64,000 nucleotides of DNA from Aurantibacter aestuarii (GCF_003008425.1 NZ_PXOQ01000009.1:317501-381500); one strand, 5' to 3'. Positions 38,084 through 47,257 are shown, counted from the first letter of the stretch. Numbers and translations: made by a program. The notes: generated by a model from the letters alone, not told the origin.

Positions 38084-38605
38084 ATGACAGAATGGTTTAA
38101 GTTTAGCGAAGTTGGTTTAAAAGCTATAGTTCTTACCGCTATTGGTATTTATATTGCTACTATTGTTTGCACTAGAATTGCAGGAAAACGTAGTTTTAGC
38201 AAAATGTCTAGCTTCGATTTTGCCATGACGGTTGCTATTGGTTCCATAATTGCCACAACTATAGTTTCTAAATCTGTGAGTTTGCAAGATGGAATTGCCA
38301 GTATTGTAATTACATACGCGTTACAGCTTGGTATGGCTTACTTAAGACGTTTTAAAATGGTAGAAAATTTGGTAGATAATCAGCCATTATTATTAATGGA
38401 TAAAACAGAAATTCTTCATGAAAACTTAAAAAAAGTAAGAGTCACCGAAGACGATTTACGCTCGAAATTAAGAGAAGCTAATGTCATTAAACTATCTCAA
38501 GTTCGCGCTGTTGTTATGGAAGCTACCGGAGATATTGCTGTGTTGCATTGCGATGACGATGCTATAGAACTAGAGGATTTTCTTCTAAAAAATGTTAGAA
38601 GATGA
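38084..38605 (+). CDS. DUF421 family membrane protein (YetF-like)
   Basis: The product has 173 residues. Three transmembrane helices (about 12-30, 45-62, 68-85) precede a cytoplasmic alpha/beta domain. RIAGKRSFSKMSSFDFAMTVAIGSIIATTI is the classic DUF421 stretch, and KLREANVIKLSQVRAVVMEATGDIAVL the C-terminal part. The biochemical role is unknown. The stop overlaps the ATG of the next gene (4 nt). Confidence 0.86.
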   Translation: MTEWFKFSEVGLKAIVLTAIGIYIATIVCTRIAGKRSFSKMSSFDFAMTVAIGSIIATTIVSKSVSLQDGIASIVITYALQLGMAYLRRFKMVENLVDNQPLLLMDKTEILHENLKKVRVTEDDLRSKLREANVIKLSQVRAVVMEATGDIAVLHCDDDAIELEDFLLKNVRR

Positions 38606-39333
38606 AACGTACACTAATGTTTGTTTGTTTACTTTTCTACAGTTTTTCATTTTCACAAAATGCTTACGAAAAAGCTGAAGGTTACTATAATTTATCGGAA
38701 TTTGAGGTCGCTTCAGGTTTATATTTATTGAAAGACAAGACGTTTTTCTTTTTTTCAACCTTTGGCAATGTGGATTTAAAACTATATGGCACCTACTCTA
38801 TTTCAGACAATAACAAATTGAGTTTCAAGATTGCAGATGAGCTAAAAAAGGAATTTTACGTGTATGGTTACACCTCTGAAAAGCTTTCAGAAACTATTCA
38901 TCTAGAATATGAAAAACCTTATGAACAAAAAACAGAACAATTATACGCCATTATAAAAGACCAACGGTATGATTTTCCAGAATTTGATACCGATAAAACC
39001 TTGGTTTCTTTAGATATATCTTCCTCATCAAACACACTACTAAGTTTAGGTTATAAGTACTTAGATAAGGATTATATAAGCACAACTGTAAATTTAAATG
39101 GTGCAAATTCAGTAGTTATTTACCATAATTACTATTATGATATGACTATGGAAGTGTCTAAAATGGCTTTTGTTTTAGAAAACGGATTACTGAAACAAGA
39201 CGCTAACAATTTAAAAACGTATCAGAAAAAATTTTTAAAAGAAAATGTCATTACACAGGTGACTGAATTTATAACTACTTTAAAAAACAGGACTACCGTA
39301 ATGCGTAATGGTATTATTTATACCAAGTTATAA
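38602..39333 (+). CDS. Exported hypothetical protein
   Basis: The product has 243 residues. The signal peptide ends FSFSQ. The rest is a soluble beta-rich protein, with repeated segments of aromatic and Lys-rich strands such as LKLYGTYSISDNNKLSFKI. No family is recognised. It is coupled to DUF421 by a 4-nt overlap, which may mean a shared envelope role. It ends directly against the convergent pdeM stop (39333/39334). Confidence 0.7.
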   Translation: MKRTLMFVCLLFYSFSFSQNAYEKAEGYYNLSEFEVASGLYLLKDKTFFFFSTFGNVDLKLYGTYSISDNNKLSFKIADELKKEFYVYGYTSEKLSETIHLEYEKPYEQKTEQLYAIIKDQRYDFPEFDTDKTLVSLDISSSSNTLLSLGYKYLDKDYISTTVNLNGANSVVIYHNYYYDMTMEVSKMAFVLENGLLKQDANNLKTYQKKFLKENVITQVTEFITTLKNRTTVMRNGIIYTKL

Positions 39334-39987
39334 TTAAACTTCAAAAATTAAATTATCTGTAAACGCAATTTGTTTACAGTTTTTTGGCGCATTTGCCACA
39401 TTTAAACCTGTAAACAAACTAAATGCAGGTAAAATAAGTTGCTGCTCTGTAATTTGATAACATGGCAATTTAAAACGCTGTTTTGCTTTACCTTTTATAA
39501 GTACCCCAGGATGTGTGTGTCCAGACACTGTAAACTGTTTGGTGTTTTTAGCCACAGCATCGTGAATAAAACTTAAGTTATCAGTATCTTTTTTTGGCTG
39601 AAAAACGCCTAAGTGCATTCTTGTATATAATTCGGTTTGAAGTTTATCGTGATTCCCTAAAATTAATTCTACTTTTAAATTTTCAAATGAAGCAAGCCAG
39701 TCTTCAAAATAGTCGATATCCGAATTATGTTCTGCATGAAACAAATCGCCCACAATGATAAGTTTTTCAGCATTAAAATGAAGAATTAGCTGGTTTAAAC
39801 GCTTTAAATCATCTTCCAGAACCGCTTTAGAAATTGGGATGCCATGCTTTCTAAAGGTTGCTGCTTTGCCTACATGCAAATCGCTTAGCACCAAAGCTTT
39901 TTCCTTGTCCCAGTATAGCGCACGCTGGTTGGTTAAAATAAAAGTTTCAGTCTGGCAAACGCATTTAAATTCGGCAATTGTAATCAT
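39334..39987 (-). CDS. pdeM: Ligase-associated DNA damage response endonuclease PdeM
   Basis: The product has 217 residues. The calcineurin-like metal sites are all present: LSDLHVGKAATFRKHG, GDLFHAEHNSD, LILGNHDK and VSGHTHPG. PdeM is the metallophosphoesterase of the four-protein bacterial repair cluster that includes a DEXH helicase, an ATP-dependent ligase and an MBL exonuclease, all found upstream on this strand. It overlaps the helicase gene by 4 nt. Confidence 0.92.
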   Translation of the reverse strand: MITIAEFKCVCQTETFILTNQRALYWDKEKALVLSDLHVGKAATFRKHGIPISKAVLEDDLKRLNQLILHFNAEKLIIVGDLFHAEHNSDIDYFEDWLASFENLKVELILGNHDKLQTELYTRMHLGVFQPKKDTDNLSFIHDAVAKNTKQFTVSGHTHPGVLIKGKAKQRFKLPCYQITEQQLILPAFSLFTGLNVANAPKNCKQIAFTDNLIFEV

Positions 39988-42443
39988 TCTTCAAATTTAA
40001 ACATCTGTTTTTTGATACGCTCAATACGTTTGCTTAAATCTTCATTACTCATAGAATTTCTTAAACTATCTACTTTTAAAGGAAAACTTAAAGGCGTAAA
40101 TCCTTTAGTTTGTTTTACCACAATTTTACTTTTTGAAATTCGCTCAAATGCGGCTCTTAATCGTACTTCTTCTAGTTGCTGATTAAATACTTCGGTATAC
40201 GCCTGTTTAAGTAATAAATTATTAGGTTCGTACTCCTCCAAAACTCTAAATATTAATCCGCTAGACGACTGTAAACTTTTATTATTTTTACGGGTTCCAG
40301 GCTGACTTTGCACGACCAAACCTGCAACCACCGCAATATCACGAAACTTACGAGATGCCATTTCAGATGCATTAATACTTGCTGTAACATCTTCCATAAG
40401 ATTTTCAATACTTAAAATGCTATGAATAATATCTTCATTTAAAGGCATTTCCTGATCGCTTAGTAACTCAAAACCATAATCGTTCATGGCAATGGTAAAT
40501 GTGAGTGGCTTAATTTTAGAGATGCGGTACGCCATTAAAGACGCCATAATTTCGTTAACCAAACGACCTTCAAACGGATACATAAACAAATGAAAGCCAT
40601 CTTTGGTTTGCATAAGTTCTACTAAAAATTCATCAGATTTAGGAATATGAGAGGTTTTAGCCTGCCGAATTAACATAGGATGCAAAAACTTCAATTCCGG
40701 TTCACGATTATTTGCCTGTAAGGCATCATTCAACTTTAATCTTAAAAAATGGGTTAAATAAGAGGTTAAAGGCAATCGTCCGCCATTCCAACTTGGTGTA
40801 ATTGCTTTTTTAGCTTTACTGCTTTTAACTAGAACCTGCATATCTTTTACCGTAGACAGTTCTAATACTCTGCCCGATAAAATAAAACTTTGTCCGGGTT
40901 TTAATTTTGAAATAAAATATTCCTCCACCATACCGATATAGCCGCCAGATTTAAATTTTACCATAAGCATTGCTTCACTAAAAATTACACCAATATTCAT
41001 ACGGTGCAACATACTTATGCGTCTGCTTTTTACTTTATATAATCCATCTTTTTCATCTAAAACTACTTTATGAAATTCTTCATAAGCATTTAATGTTGTG
41101 CCGCCTTGTGTGATAAAATGAATAGCCCAATTAAATTCTTCTAAAGTCAAATAAGAAAATACAAAAGTCTCTTTTAATAGCTTATAAATCTTGTCTCGAT
41201 CAAAACCTTCGCCAACCGCTAATGTGACCAGAAACTGCACCATAACATCATAAGTTAACACCATTGGCGGCTTCGCTTCTATTTCATTTTGTTTGACCGC
41301 TTCTTTTACTGCGGAAACTTCTATTAATTCGAGTAAATGCGTAGGAACTGCATAAATTTTTGAAATTTCAAAAGGCGAATGACCACTACGACCAGCTCGT
41401 TGTAAAAAACGTGCAATTCCTTTTGCAGAGCCAATTTGAATAACACTATCCACAGGTTTAAAATCGACACCTAAATCTAAACTAGAGGTACAAATAACCG
41501 CTTTTAGCTGTCCGTTAGAAATAGCCTCTTCAATCCAATTACGCTGGTCGCGAGCAATAGATCCGTGATGGATAGCAATTTGCCCAATTAAATCTGGTTC
41601 TTCTTCTAAAATAATCTGGTACCACAATTCACTTTGGTTTCTGGTATTGGTAAAAATAAGTGTGGTATTATTTTCATAAATTACAGGAACTATTTTAGAA
41701 CTTAAAGAACGTCCTAAATGGCCTGCCCAAGGTAAAGTTTCGACATCATCAGGTAAAATAGAAACTATTTTAATTTTCTTTTTTTCCTTAGCTTTAATCT
41801 GAATAGTTTTTAAATCTTTATATGGAATTAAAACCTCTTGCGCTTCCTGTAAATTGCCTATCGTAGCTGAAATCCCCCAAATTTGAAGCTGTTTAGTTAA
41901 GTTTTTAATTCTTGCTATTGCTAGTTCTGTTAGCACGCCTCGCTTAGAACCTAAAAGTTCGTGCCACTCGTCTACCGCCACACATTTAACGTTTTTAAAC
42001 CATCGTGAGTTTTTCTTTTGGGAAAATAATAAATGTAAGGTCTCTGGAGTGGTTAGTAACACATCTGGCATTAATCGTTCCTGACGTCTACGGTCTTTGG
42101 TTGGTGTATCTCCATTTCGTACTTCAATTTGCCAATCCAAACCAATCTCATCAACTGCTTCATTCATGGCTTTAGCTAAGTCTTTAGCAAGCGAGCGTAA
42201 TGGGCTAATCCATATTAATTTTAAACCTTTTTTGTATTGTTCTGGTTGATTTAAATAATCGATTACCACAGCTATAAACACCGAAAATGTTTTACCAAAA
42301 CCTGTTGGCGCAACTACCAATCCGGAATACCCTGAATGATATTTCTGCCAGGTTTTATATTGAAAACTAAAAGGTTCCTGATTTTTGGAATGCATCCAGT
42401 TTTCTATAATCTGGTAACCTTCGGTGGTTTTGAATGTACTCAT
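39984..42443 (-). CDS. Ligase-associated DNA damage response DEXH-box helicase (Lhr-like)
   Basis: The product has 819 residues from ATG 42443. The frame opens at 42518, but its first 25 residues are Lys-rich and read from a palindromic repeat, so ATG 42443 (MSTFKTTEGYQI) is preferred. SF2 motifs are VVAPTGFGKT (Walker A), VDEWHELLGSKRG (DEWH) and AGRSGHSPFE (motif VI). The C-terminal region is the Lhr-type winged-helix/DUF domain. It is a 3'-5' DNA helicase working with the neighbouring ligase, exonuclease and PdeM. It is separated from the ligase gene by a repeat-bearing spacer. Confidence 0.9.
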   Translation of the reverse strand: MSTFKTTEGYQIIENWMHSKNQEPFSFQYKTWQKYHSGYSGLVVAPTGFGKTFSVFIAVVIDYLNQPEQYKKGLKLIWISPLRSLAKDLAKAMNEAVDEIGLDWQIEVRNGDTPTKDRRRQERLMPDVLLTTPETLHLLFSQKKNSRWFKNVKCVAVDEWHELLGSKRGVLTELAIARIKNLTKQLQIWGISATIGNLQEAQEVLIPYKDLKTIQIKAKEKKKIKIVSILPDDVETLPWAGHLGRSLSSKIVPVIYENNTTLIFTNTRNQSELWYQIILEEEPDLIGQIAIHHGSIARDQRNWIEEAISNGQLKAVICTSSLDLGVDFKPVDSVIQIGSAKGIARFLQRAGRSGHSPFEISKIYAVPTHLLELIEVSAVKEAVKQNEIEAKPPMVLTYDVMVQFLVTLAVGEGFDRDKIYKLLKETFVFSYLTLEEFNWAIHFITQGGTTLNAYEEFHKVVLDEKDGLYKVKSRRISMLHRMNIGVIFSEAMLMVKFKSGGYIGMVEEYFISKLKPGQSFILSGRVLELSTVKDMQVLVKSSKAKKAITPSWNGGRLPLTSYLTHFLRLKLNDALQANNREPELKFLHPMLIRQAKTSHIPKSDEFLVELMQTKDGFHLFMYPFEGRLVNEIMASLMAYRISKIKPLTFTIAMNDYGFELLSDQEMPLNEDIIHSILSIENLMEDVTASINASEMASRKFRDIAVVAGLVVQSQPGTRKNNKSLQSSSGLIFRVLEEYEPNNLLLKQAYTEVFNQQLEEVRLRAAFERISKSKIVVKQTKGFTPLSFPLKVDSLRNSMSNEDLSKRIERIKKQMFKFEE

Positions 42444-42516
42444 ATATTTGCTATTAGCCTTTAGCTGTTTGCTCTTGGCTTTTTTTAATTTAAAGTTGTG
42501 GATTATTTGTAACGTC

Positions 42517-42681
42517 AACCTGAATTTGTTTCAGGTTCATATTTAGTGCTTTTTTAAGCTCACTTCTTTATTCTCTTAATGTGATGCTGAAATGAATTCA
42601 GCATGACGATATTGACTATGTTTTTGTTTCTTTTATAAATTTATTTTCTATGTATAGCGTTAACTTGAACTGGTTTCAACA
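42517..42681. repeat. Cluster of REP-like palindromes inside the ligase cluster
   Basis: Three palindromes of one type sit here. AACCTGAA/TTCAGGTT is at 42517-42524 and 42530-42537. ATGCTGAA/TTCAGCAT is at 42584-42591 and 42597-42604. A degraded third (TTGAA...TTCAA) lies at about 42664-42680. The pattern matches the short palindromes dispersed in intergenic DNA of many Bacteroidota. Confidence 0.7.
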
Positions 42682-42693
42682 TAACAAAACAGT

Positions 42694-44295
42694 TTACATT
42701 AAAAAATAACTTCCAATTAAAGCCTTAACACTTTCAATCGTATCTATTTCGCTTGCGGGCTTGTCTTTACGCCAACGTTTGATACGCGGAAAACGTAGGG
42801 CAACACCACTTTTATGTCGATTACTTAATGCGATGCCTTCAAAAGCTATTTCAAAAACCAGTTCTGGTTTAACCGTACGGACTGGACCAAACTTTTCAAT
42901 AGCATTTTTATTTACCCATCGAGAAATTTCTGTAATCTCCTCATTGGTTAATCCGGAATAGGCTTTAGCAACCGTGACAAGCTGGTCGTCTTTTTTAACA
43001 GCAAACGTATAGTCTGTGTATTTACTACTTCTACGACCACTTCCTTTCTGGGCATAAATCATCACCGCGTCTATAGTTAGTGGGTCTACTTTCCATTTCC
43101 ACCAATCGCCTTTTTTCCGTCCCACATGATAAGGCGACGCTTTTTGCTTTAACATTAAGCCTTCACTATTAAATTGACGGGCTTCATTTCTAATAGCATC
43201 TAACTCTTTCCAATGTTTAAACGAAATACGTTGGGATAATTTAAAATAATCGGAATTAATGGCTTCAGTTTTAAAAAGGTCTTCTAAAGTCTGTCGTCGT
43301 TCCCTCAAAGCGGTTTCTCGAATATCCTTTCCGTTAAATTCCAAAATATCATATACATAAAACCCTACAGGAACTTCTTCCATAAGTTGTTTGGTCACAT
43401 TTTTACGGTTTAAACGCTTTTGCAAATCATTAAACAACAACACTGCCTGATCTTTAATCGCTAATATTTCACCATCTAAAACAAAATCATCTTTAAACTG
43501 CGAAACTATCTCTACCAATTCTGGAAACTGCTCTGTAACCAACTCTTCTCCTCTTGACCAAATAAAAACTTCCTTATTTCGTTTAACTATTTGTCCGCGA
43601 ATACCATCCCATTTATATTCAACCTGCCAATCTTCAAGAGGACCTAAATCTTCTAAATTTTTCTCAAGGCTATAAGCTAGACAAAAGGGATAAGGTTTTG
43701 AGTTATCATAATTAATATGTTCACCAGATAATAAATCGTCAAAAGTAATCGAATCTGGTGTCCAATTTCCTATAATACTATGCATGAGCTGGTTGGAATC
43801 TATACCCGAAAATTTAGCTAAAGCATTAACTAAGGTTTTTTTTGAAACTCCTATACGAAAGCTACCACCAATAAGTTTATTAAAAATAAAGCGTTCCTGT
43901 GCTTCTAAGCTATTCCAGGTTTTTAAAATATAGTTTTTTTTGTCTTCATCAGATGTGCTTTTAAGCTCGTGCAATTCCTCCATAAATTCATGAAGTGCTT
44001 TATCTTGTTGGTATTCTGGTTCTGGAAGTAGCAAGGAGATGGTTTCTCCCAAATCGCCAACTGTACTATAACTTTCAAGGAACAACCACTCTGGAAGTTG
44101 TGCAATTTCCATACACCAATCTTTCAACAAAGTGGTTTTAACAGGACGTTTTGGGCGTTTTCCTGTAAACAAAGCGATGAGCCAAAGTTTGTCTTTATTA
44201 TGAGCTGTGCTGAAGTAATTTACTAAAGCCTCAATTTTTGCATTGGTTTTATTAGTAATCTCTACAGCACTTATTAGTTCTGAAAACTGTTTCAT
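42694..44295 (-). CDS. ATP-dependent DNA ligase (ligase-associated cluster)
   Basis: The product has 533 residues. An N-terminal DNA-binding domain precedes the nucleotidyltransferase motif I VEYKWDGIRGQ with the AMP-accepting Lys near residue 228. Further motifs are FVLDGEILA, EGLMLKQKASPYHVGRKKGDWWKWK and an OB-fold tail ending FPRIKRWRKDKPASEIDT. It seals nicked DNA using ATP, beside the replicative NAD-dependent ligase expected elsewhere. Its ATG overlaps the exonuclease stop by 4 nt. Confidence 0.93.
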   Translation of the reverse strand: MKQFSELISAVEITNKTNAKIEALVNYFSTAHNKDKLWLIALFTGKRPKRPVKTTLLKDWCMEIAQLPEWLFLESYSTVGDLGETISLLLPEPEYQQDKALHEFMEELHELKSTSDEDKKNYILKTWNSLEAQERFIFNKLIGGSFRIGVSKKTLVNALAKFSGIDSNQLMHSIIGNWTPDSITFDDLLSGEHINYDNSKPYPFCLAYSLEKNLEDLGPLEDWQVEYKWDGIRGQIVKRNKEVFIWSRGEELVTEQFPELVEIVSQFKDDFVLDGEILAIKDQAVLLFNDLQKRLNRKNVTKQLMEEVPVGFYVYDILEFNGKDIRETALRERRQTLEDLFKTEAINSDYFKLSQRISFKHWKELDAIRNEARQFNSEGLMLKQKASPYHVGRKKGDWWKWKVDPLTIDAVMIYAQKGSGRRSSKYTDYTFAVKKDDQLVTVAKAYSGLTNEEITEISRWVNKNAIEKFGPVRTVKPELVFEIAFEGIALSNRHKSGVALRFPRIKRWRKDKPASEIDTIESVKALIGSYFLM

Positions 44296-45323
44296 TTGGC
44301 TGAAGTTTTTAAAGGTTCTTTTTCTAATGCATCTTCGGTATCTTCTTCGTTTCCATATTCGGTTTTCACTTCTGCGGAAGAAATGCCTATTTCATTTAAA
44401 TATTTTGAAAACGTAGCTTGAGAACCATGAGTCACATAAACTTTTTCGGCTTCGGTAGCTTTCACAGCATCTAACAATCCATTCCAATCGGCATGGTCAC
44501 TAACGGCAAAACCAGCATCAACCCCTTTCCAGCGTCTGTTACCTCGAATTTGCATCCAACCAGAGCAAATTGCAGTTGCCGCATTTGGTATGCGTTTTAA
44601 TAGACGAGAACCTAATAAACCTGGAGGCATGATAACTATTTTATTTTGAAGAGTTTCTTTTTTAAAATCGGCTTCCAATTTAATGGTCTTTGGCAAACTA
44701 ATTCCTGAATTGCTAATGGCTTCATTTAAATTATGAATAGCTGTATGTACGAAAATATCGTCCATACCTTGTATTAAAGACATGATACGCTGTGCTTTAC
44801 CTAAAGAATAGCCTAAAAATACACTGGTACGATTATTAGCTTGATTATTTATGACCCAGTTTTGAAGTTCTTGTTGTAAATCTTCTTCTTTTTTCCAATT
44901 ATAAATGGGCAAACCAAACGTACTTTCGGTAATAAACTCATGGCATTTTACTGGCTCAAAAGCAGTGGTTATAAAATCGGGTTGCGTTTTATAATCACCC
45001 GAAAAAACAACTACTTTACCTTTATACTCCAATCTAATTTGAGCAGAACCAATTATATGTCCAGCAGGAAAAAAAGACACTTTTACTCCATTAATCATTT
45101 TTGGGCTATTATAATCCATAGTTTCCAAGCTTATGTCTTTACCTAAACGATGTAATAAAATATATTTAGAGTCGGTATGACACAAATAATGTTTGTTACC
45201 CCAGCGGGAATGGTCGGCATGACCGTGAGAAATAATAGCGTAATCAACCGGATACCAAGGATCCAGATAAAATTTTCCTGGAATGCAGTAAATACCTTTT
45301 TTGGTAAATTTTATAAGTTTCAA
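44292..45323 (-). CDS. Ligase-associated DNA damage response exonuclease (MBL fold)
   Basis: The product has 343 residues. A metallo-beta-lactamase domain with HGHADH at about 33-38 and FFPAGHIIGSAQIRLEY is followed by a beta-CASP-like segment (SVFLGYSLGKAQRIM) and VSDHADWNGLLDAV. It is the first gene of the repair cluster on this strand. The chromosomal backbone appears to end shortly upstream of it, at the first tRNA-Arg fragment (45391). Confidence 0.9.
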   Translation of the reverse strand: MKLIKFTKKGIYCIPGKFYLDPWYPVDYAIISHGHADHSRWGNKHYLCHTDSKYILLHRLGKDISLETMDYNSPKMINGVKVSFFPAGHIIGSAQIRLEYKGKVVVFSGDYKTQPDFITTAFEPVKCHEFITESTFGLPIYNWKKEEDLQQELQNWVINNQANNRTSVFLGYSLGKAQRIMSLIQGMDDIFVHTAIHNLNEAISNSGISLPKTIKLEADFKKETLQNKIVIMPPGLLGSRLLKRIPNAATAICSGWMQIRGNRRWKGVDAGFAVSDHADWNGLLDAVKATEAEKVYVTHGSQATFSKYLNEIGISSAEVKTEYGNEEDTEDALEKEPLKTSAK

Positions 45324-45390
45324 GCTTTTTTTACTACAAAATACAACTGAAACTTTAGTCCAGAATAAGGCTTAACTAATCTTTAACCTG

Positions 45391-45450
45391 AAAACAAAAA
45401 AGACCTACTGTTACCAGTAAGTCTTTAAGTGAGCACGACAGGATTCGAAC
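45391..45450. repeat. Left att-like repeat: tRNA-Arg 3' end plus terminator (copy A)
   Basis: Sixty bases match the intact tRNA-Arg locus at 59419-59479 with only about two mismatches. They cover the tRNA terminator hairpin and the T-arm/acceptor 3' part (up to GGATTCGAAC). The remainder of the tRNA is missing. This is the left boundary of the island. The stem of the terminator is intact. Confidence 0.9.
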
Positions 45451-45722
45451 ATTTTTACACTATCCTAGTATCTGCAATGTTTTATATAGTTTAGAATTAT
45501 AAGGTGCACCTAAAAGTGAGTTTTTTAAATTATTATAAAGCACGAGCTAAAAATTAGCATTATATGGTAAACCTAAATTTTAAAGAAGCAGCTATTAAAA
45601 AATTAGTAGATAAACAAGCAAAAGCCTCTACAAACTGGTGTAAAGGCTCTATATATTGTTTGTTGTATTTCACGGACTACAAGTCCGCGCTATCGGGTTG
45701 TTCTGTATGTACCCCGGAAGTG
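45451..45722. other. Left-end non-coding segment of the small insertion
   Basis: This stretch carries no convincing gene. It contains GGTGCACC followed by TAAAA at 45503-45515, a box shared with the other tRNA copies. A hairpin at about 45622-45648 (AGCCTCTACA / TGTAAAGGCT) could terminate the minus-strand lipoprotein gene. A GC-rich palindrome (CGGACTACAAGTCCG) lies at about 45673-45687, like known REP hairpins. The 64-codon open frame at 45564 covers these hairpins and looks spurious. Confidence 0.5.
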
Positions 45723-46394
45723 CTACCTATCCCAATTCCAATTATTTTTCACTCCTAATTTATAAAGTTTACCATTTAAAATTTTATTAATATATCTTTT
45801 AATATATTCATCAGTATCTTCATATTTAGAAATTTCTGTTAATTTATTAATAACTAACGGATTTCTATATTCAATGTAAAGGATTGGTTTTTTTTCAATT
45901 GGCACTGATGATATAGAACTAAAAAGTGAATAATCACTAACTTTACCCTCTTTAAAAAGACCAAAAACATAATCTATAAATTCTAATTTTTCTTCTAAAG
46001 ACAAATAGCTCATTGAAAAACAAATAACTTGCTCATTTAATTCAGGTAAATCAGATGCTAATAACCATTTTGCCTTTTCAAGATTTTGTGAAGAGTTCTT
46101 GTAAAACTTTACAAACTTATTATCAAACTCTACCAAATCATATATTTTAAAAAATACACCTTCAAAATCTGTTTGGGTTATATACTTAATATATTCATCA
46201 TCTTTATACTTTATTAATGAATCGGCGAAAGGATTTACTAATTCTAGTAAATTTTCCTTTTGTATTACAGGTTTATCTGCTAAAGAATCATTTCTGAAAG
46301 TATTATCAATAATCTCTAGTTTTTTCGCTTCTTTACCACATCCAAAAATTAATAATAACAAAACACAGATATTATATTTATTGATCTCCAACAT
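45723..46394 (-). CDS. Small lipoprotein next to the RHS fragment
   Basis: The product has 223 residues. The N-terminal lipobox CVLLLLIFGCGKE gives a lipidated Cys at about position 19. The rest is helical and acidic with no named domain. It starts 38 nt downstream of the RHS reading frame on the same strand, a position often taken by immunity genes for RHS toxins. That role is inference from position; the adjacent RHS tip is short and frameshifted. Confidence 0.6.
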   Translation of the reverse strand: MLEINKYNICVLLLLIFGCGKEAKKLEIIDNTFRNDSLADKPVIQKENLLELVNPFADSLIKYKDDEYIKYITQTDFEGVFFKIYDLVEFDNKFVKFYKNSSQNLEKAKWLLASDLPELNEQVICFSMSYLSLEEKLEFIDYVFGLFKEGKVSDYSLFSSISSVPIEKKPILYIEYRNPLVINKLTEISKYEDTDEYIKRYINKILNGKLYKLGVKNNWNWDR

Positions 46395-46432
46395 ATCTTC
46401 TTATTGTATAATTTATCGTTCCAAAACTAGTT

Positions 46433-46942
46433 TTATTTAATGGAAAATACTTGTCCATATTTACTACCTGATCCGTCATTATAATTTACAGGTAAACAAA
46501 CATTATAATACCCATCAGCACAATCAAGTGTTCCACCTACTTCTTCCCATCTACTAGAATCTTGATTCCATTGCCATATACCGTCACTATCATACCAAAA
46601 AGTCCCGTCATCATAACTATGTTCTGTAGGTGGTTTATTTCTGACGCCATACCAGTAGTATCAGTAAACTTAACAGGATTACTAAACGCATAATTATAAC
46701 TTGACCACTCTGGCATTTGCTCTGCTAAAGGATCCACACTTAACCACATACTCCATTTAGGGTTGCAATATCTAGCACCATAATAATATTTGCCCGTTTC
46801 AGCATCTAACTCTTTAGCATTAAACTTATATGGTGTGTTGTAACTGTTTAAATGCTCGTCTACTAACAATTCTCCAAATGGTAAATACTCTATGTGTTGT
46901 GATATTAACCCTTTACGGTTTGCAATATACGAAGAACTGCAT
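46433..46942 (-). pseudogene. RHS-repeat core C-terminal fragment, frameshifted
   Basis: Reading from about 46942, the translation SSSYIANRKGLISQHIEYLP, then FGELLVDEHLNSYNTPYKFN and the core YYYGARYCNPKWSMWLSVDP, is typical of Bacteroidota RHS proteins. The YNYAFSNPVKFTDTTGMA end of the core follows. After GMASE the frame runs into unrelated residues. A +1 shift instead gives NKPPTEHSYDDGTFWYDSDG and continues to TAA at 46433, a more protein-like tip. The 5' part of the gene is missing: homology stops abruptly before SSSYIA, next to an in-frame stop. It is a truncated orphan RHS tip. Confidence 0.75.
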
Positions 46943-47076
46943 ATTTATAGTGGTTATATTTTATTTCCTTTGGACGTATTAGCATTAGAAAATTTTTAAA
47001 CTTAAAGCTCTTCTTGAATAAAATACACATTAGTTATATTTTGAAATAATATGTCTAATTTATAATTAACCTGTAT
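46943..47076. other. AT-rich junction before the second repeat
   Basis: This 134-nt AT-rich stretch lies between the broken RHS end and tRNA copy B. No gene or strong structure is seen. The segment TTAACCTG just before copy B (47067-47074) also precedes copy A, which extends the similarity around the repeats slightly. Confidence 0.4.
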
Positions 47077-47137
47077 AAAACAAAAAAGACCTACTGTTTC
47101 CAGTAAGTCTTTAAGTGAGCCCGACAGGATTCGAACC
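47077..47137. repeat. Internal att-like repeat: tRNA-Arg 3' end plus terminator (copy B)
   Basis: Sixty-one bases are identical to 59419-59479 (the identity extends a few bases further left). They run from the A-tract and terminator hairpin through GGATTCGAACC. Beyond this the tRNA sequence is lost. The copy divides the island into the 1.6-kb RHS insertion and the 12.3-kb defence insertion. Confidence 0.92.
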
Positions 47138-47257
47138 TTTTTTAATTTTGTTAGTGTTTACAGTACTTTATTTTATTGTTTTAAATTAGGAGCTCCTAAA
47201 AGTTTGCCTTTAATTTAATTTTCATACTTTTATTTAGATTTAAAATTAACTGCTAAA
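47138..47257. other. Left-end segment of the defence insertion, upstream of the desulfurase
   Basis: AGGAGCTCCTAAAAG at 47188-47202 sits 51 nt from copy B, matching the position of GGTGCACCTAAAAG after copy A. TAGATTTA at 47235-47242 is a near match to the -7 consensus for the + operon, without a clear -33 box. No gene is present. Confidence 0.5.

Noticed and set aside
42444-42518. 25-residue N-terminal extension of the Lhr-like helicase
   Set aside because: It is Lys-rich and partly read from a palindromic repeat; ATG 42443 starts the conserved part.
45564-45758. 64-codon + frame (MVNLNFKEAAIKK...)
   Set aside because: It crosses a hairpin and a REP-like palindrome and runs into the lipoprotein gene on the other strand; no homology is recognised.
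45391-47137. Additional tRNA-Arg genes at copies A and B
   Set aside because: Only the 3' third of the tRNA is present; no anticodon arm or D-arm follows.
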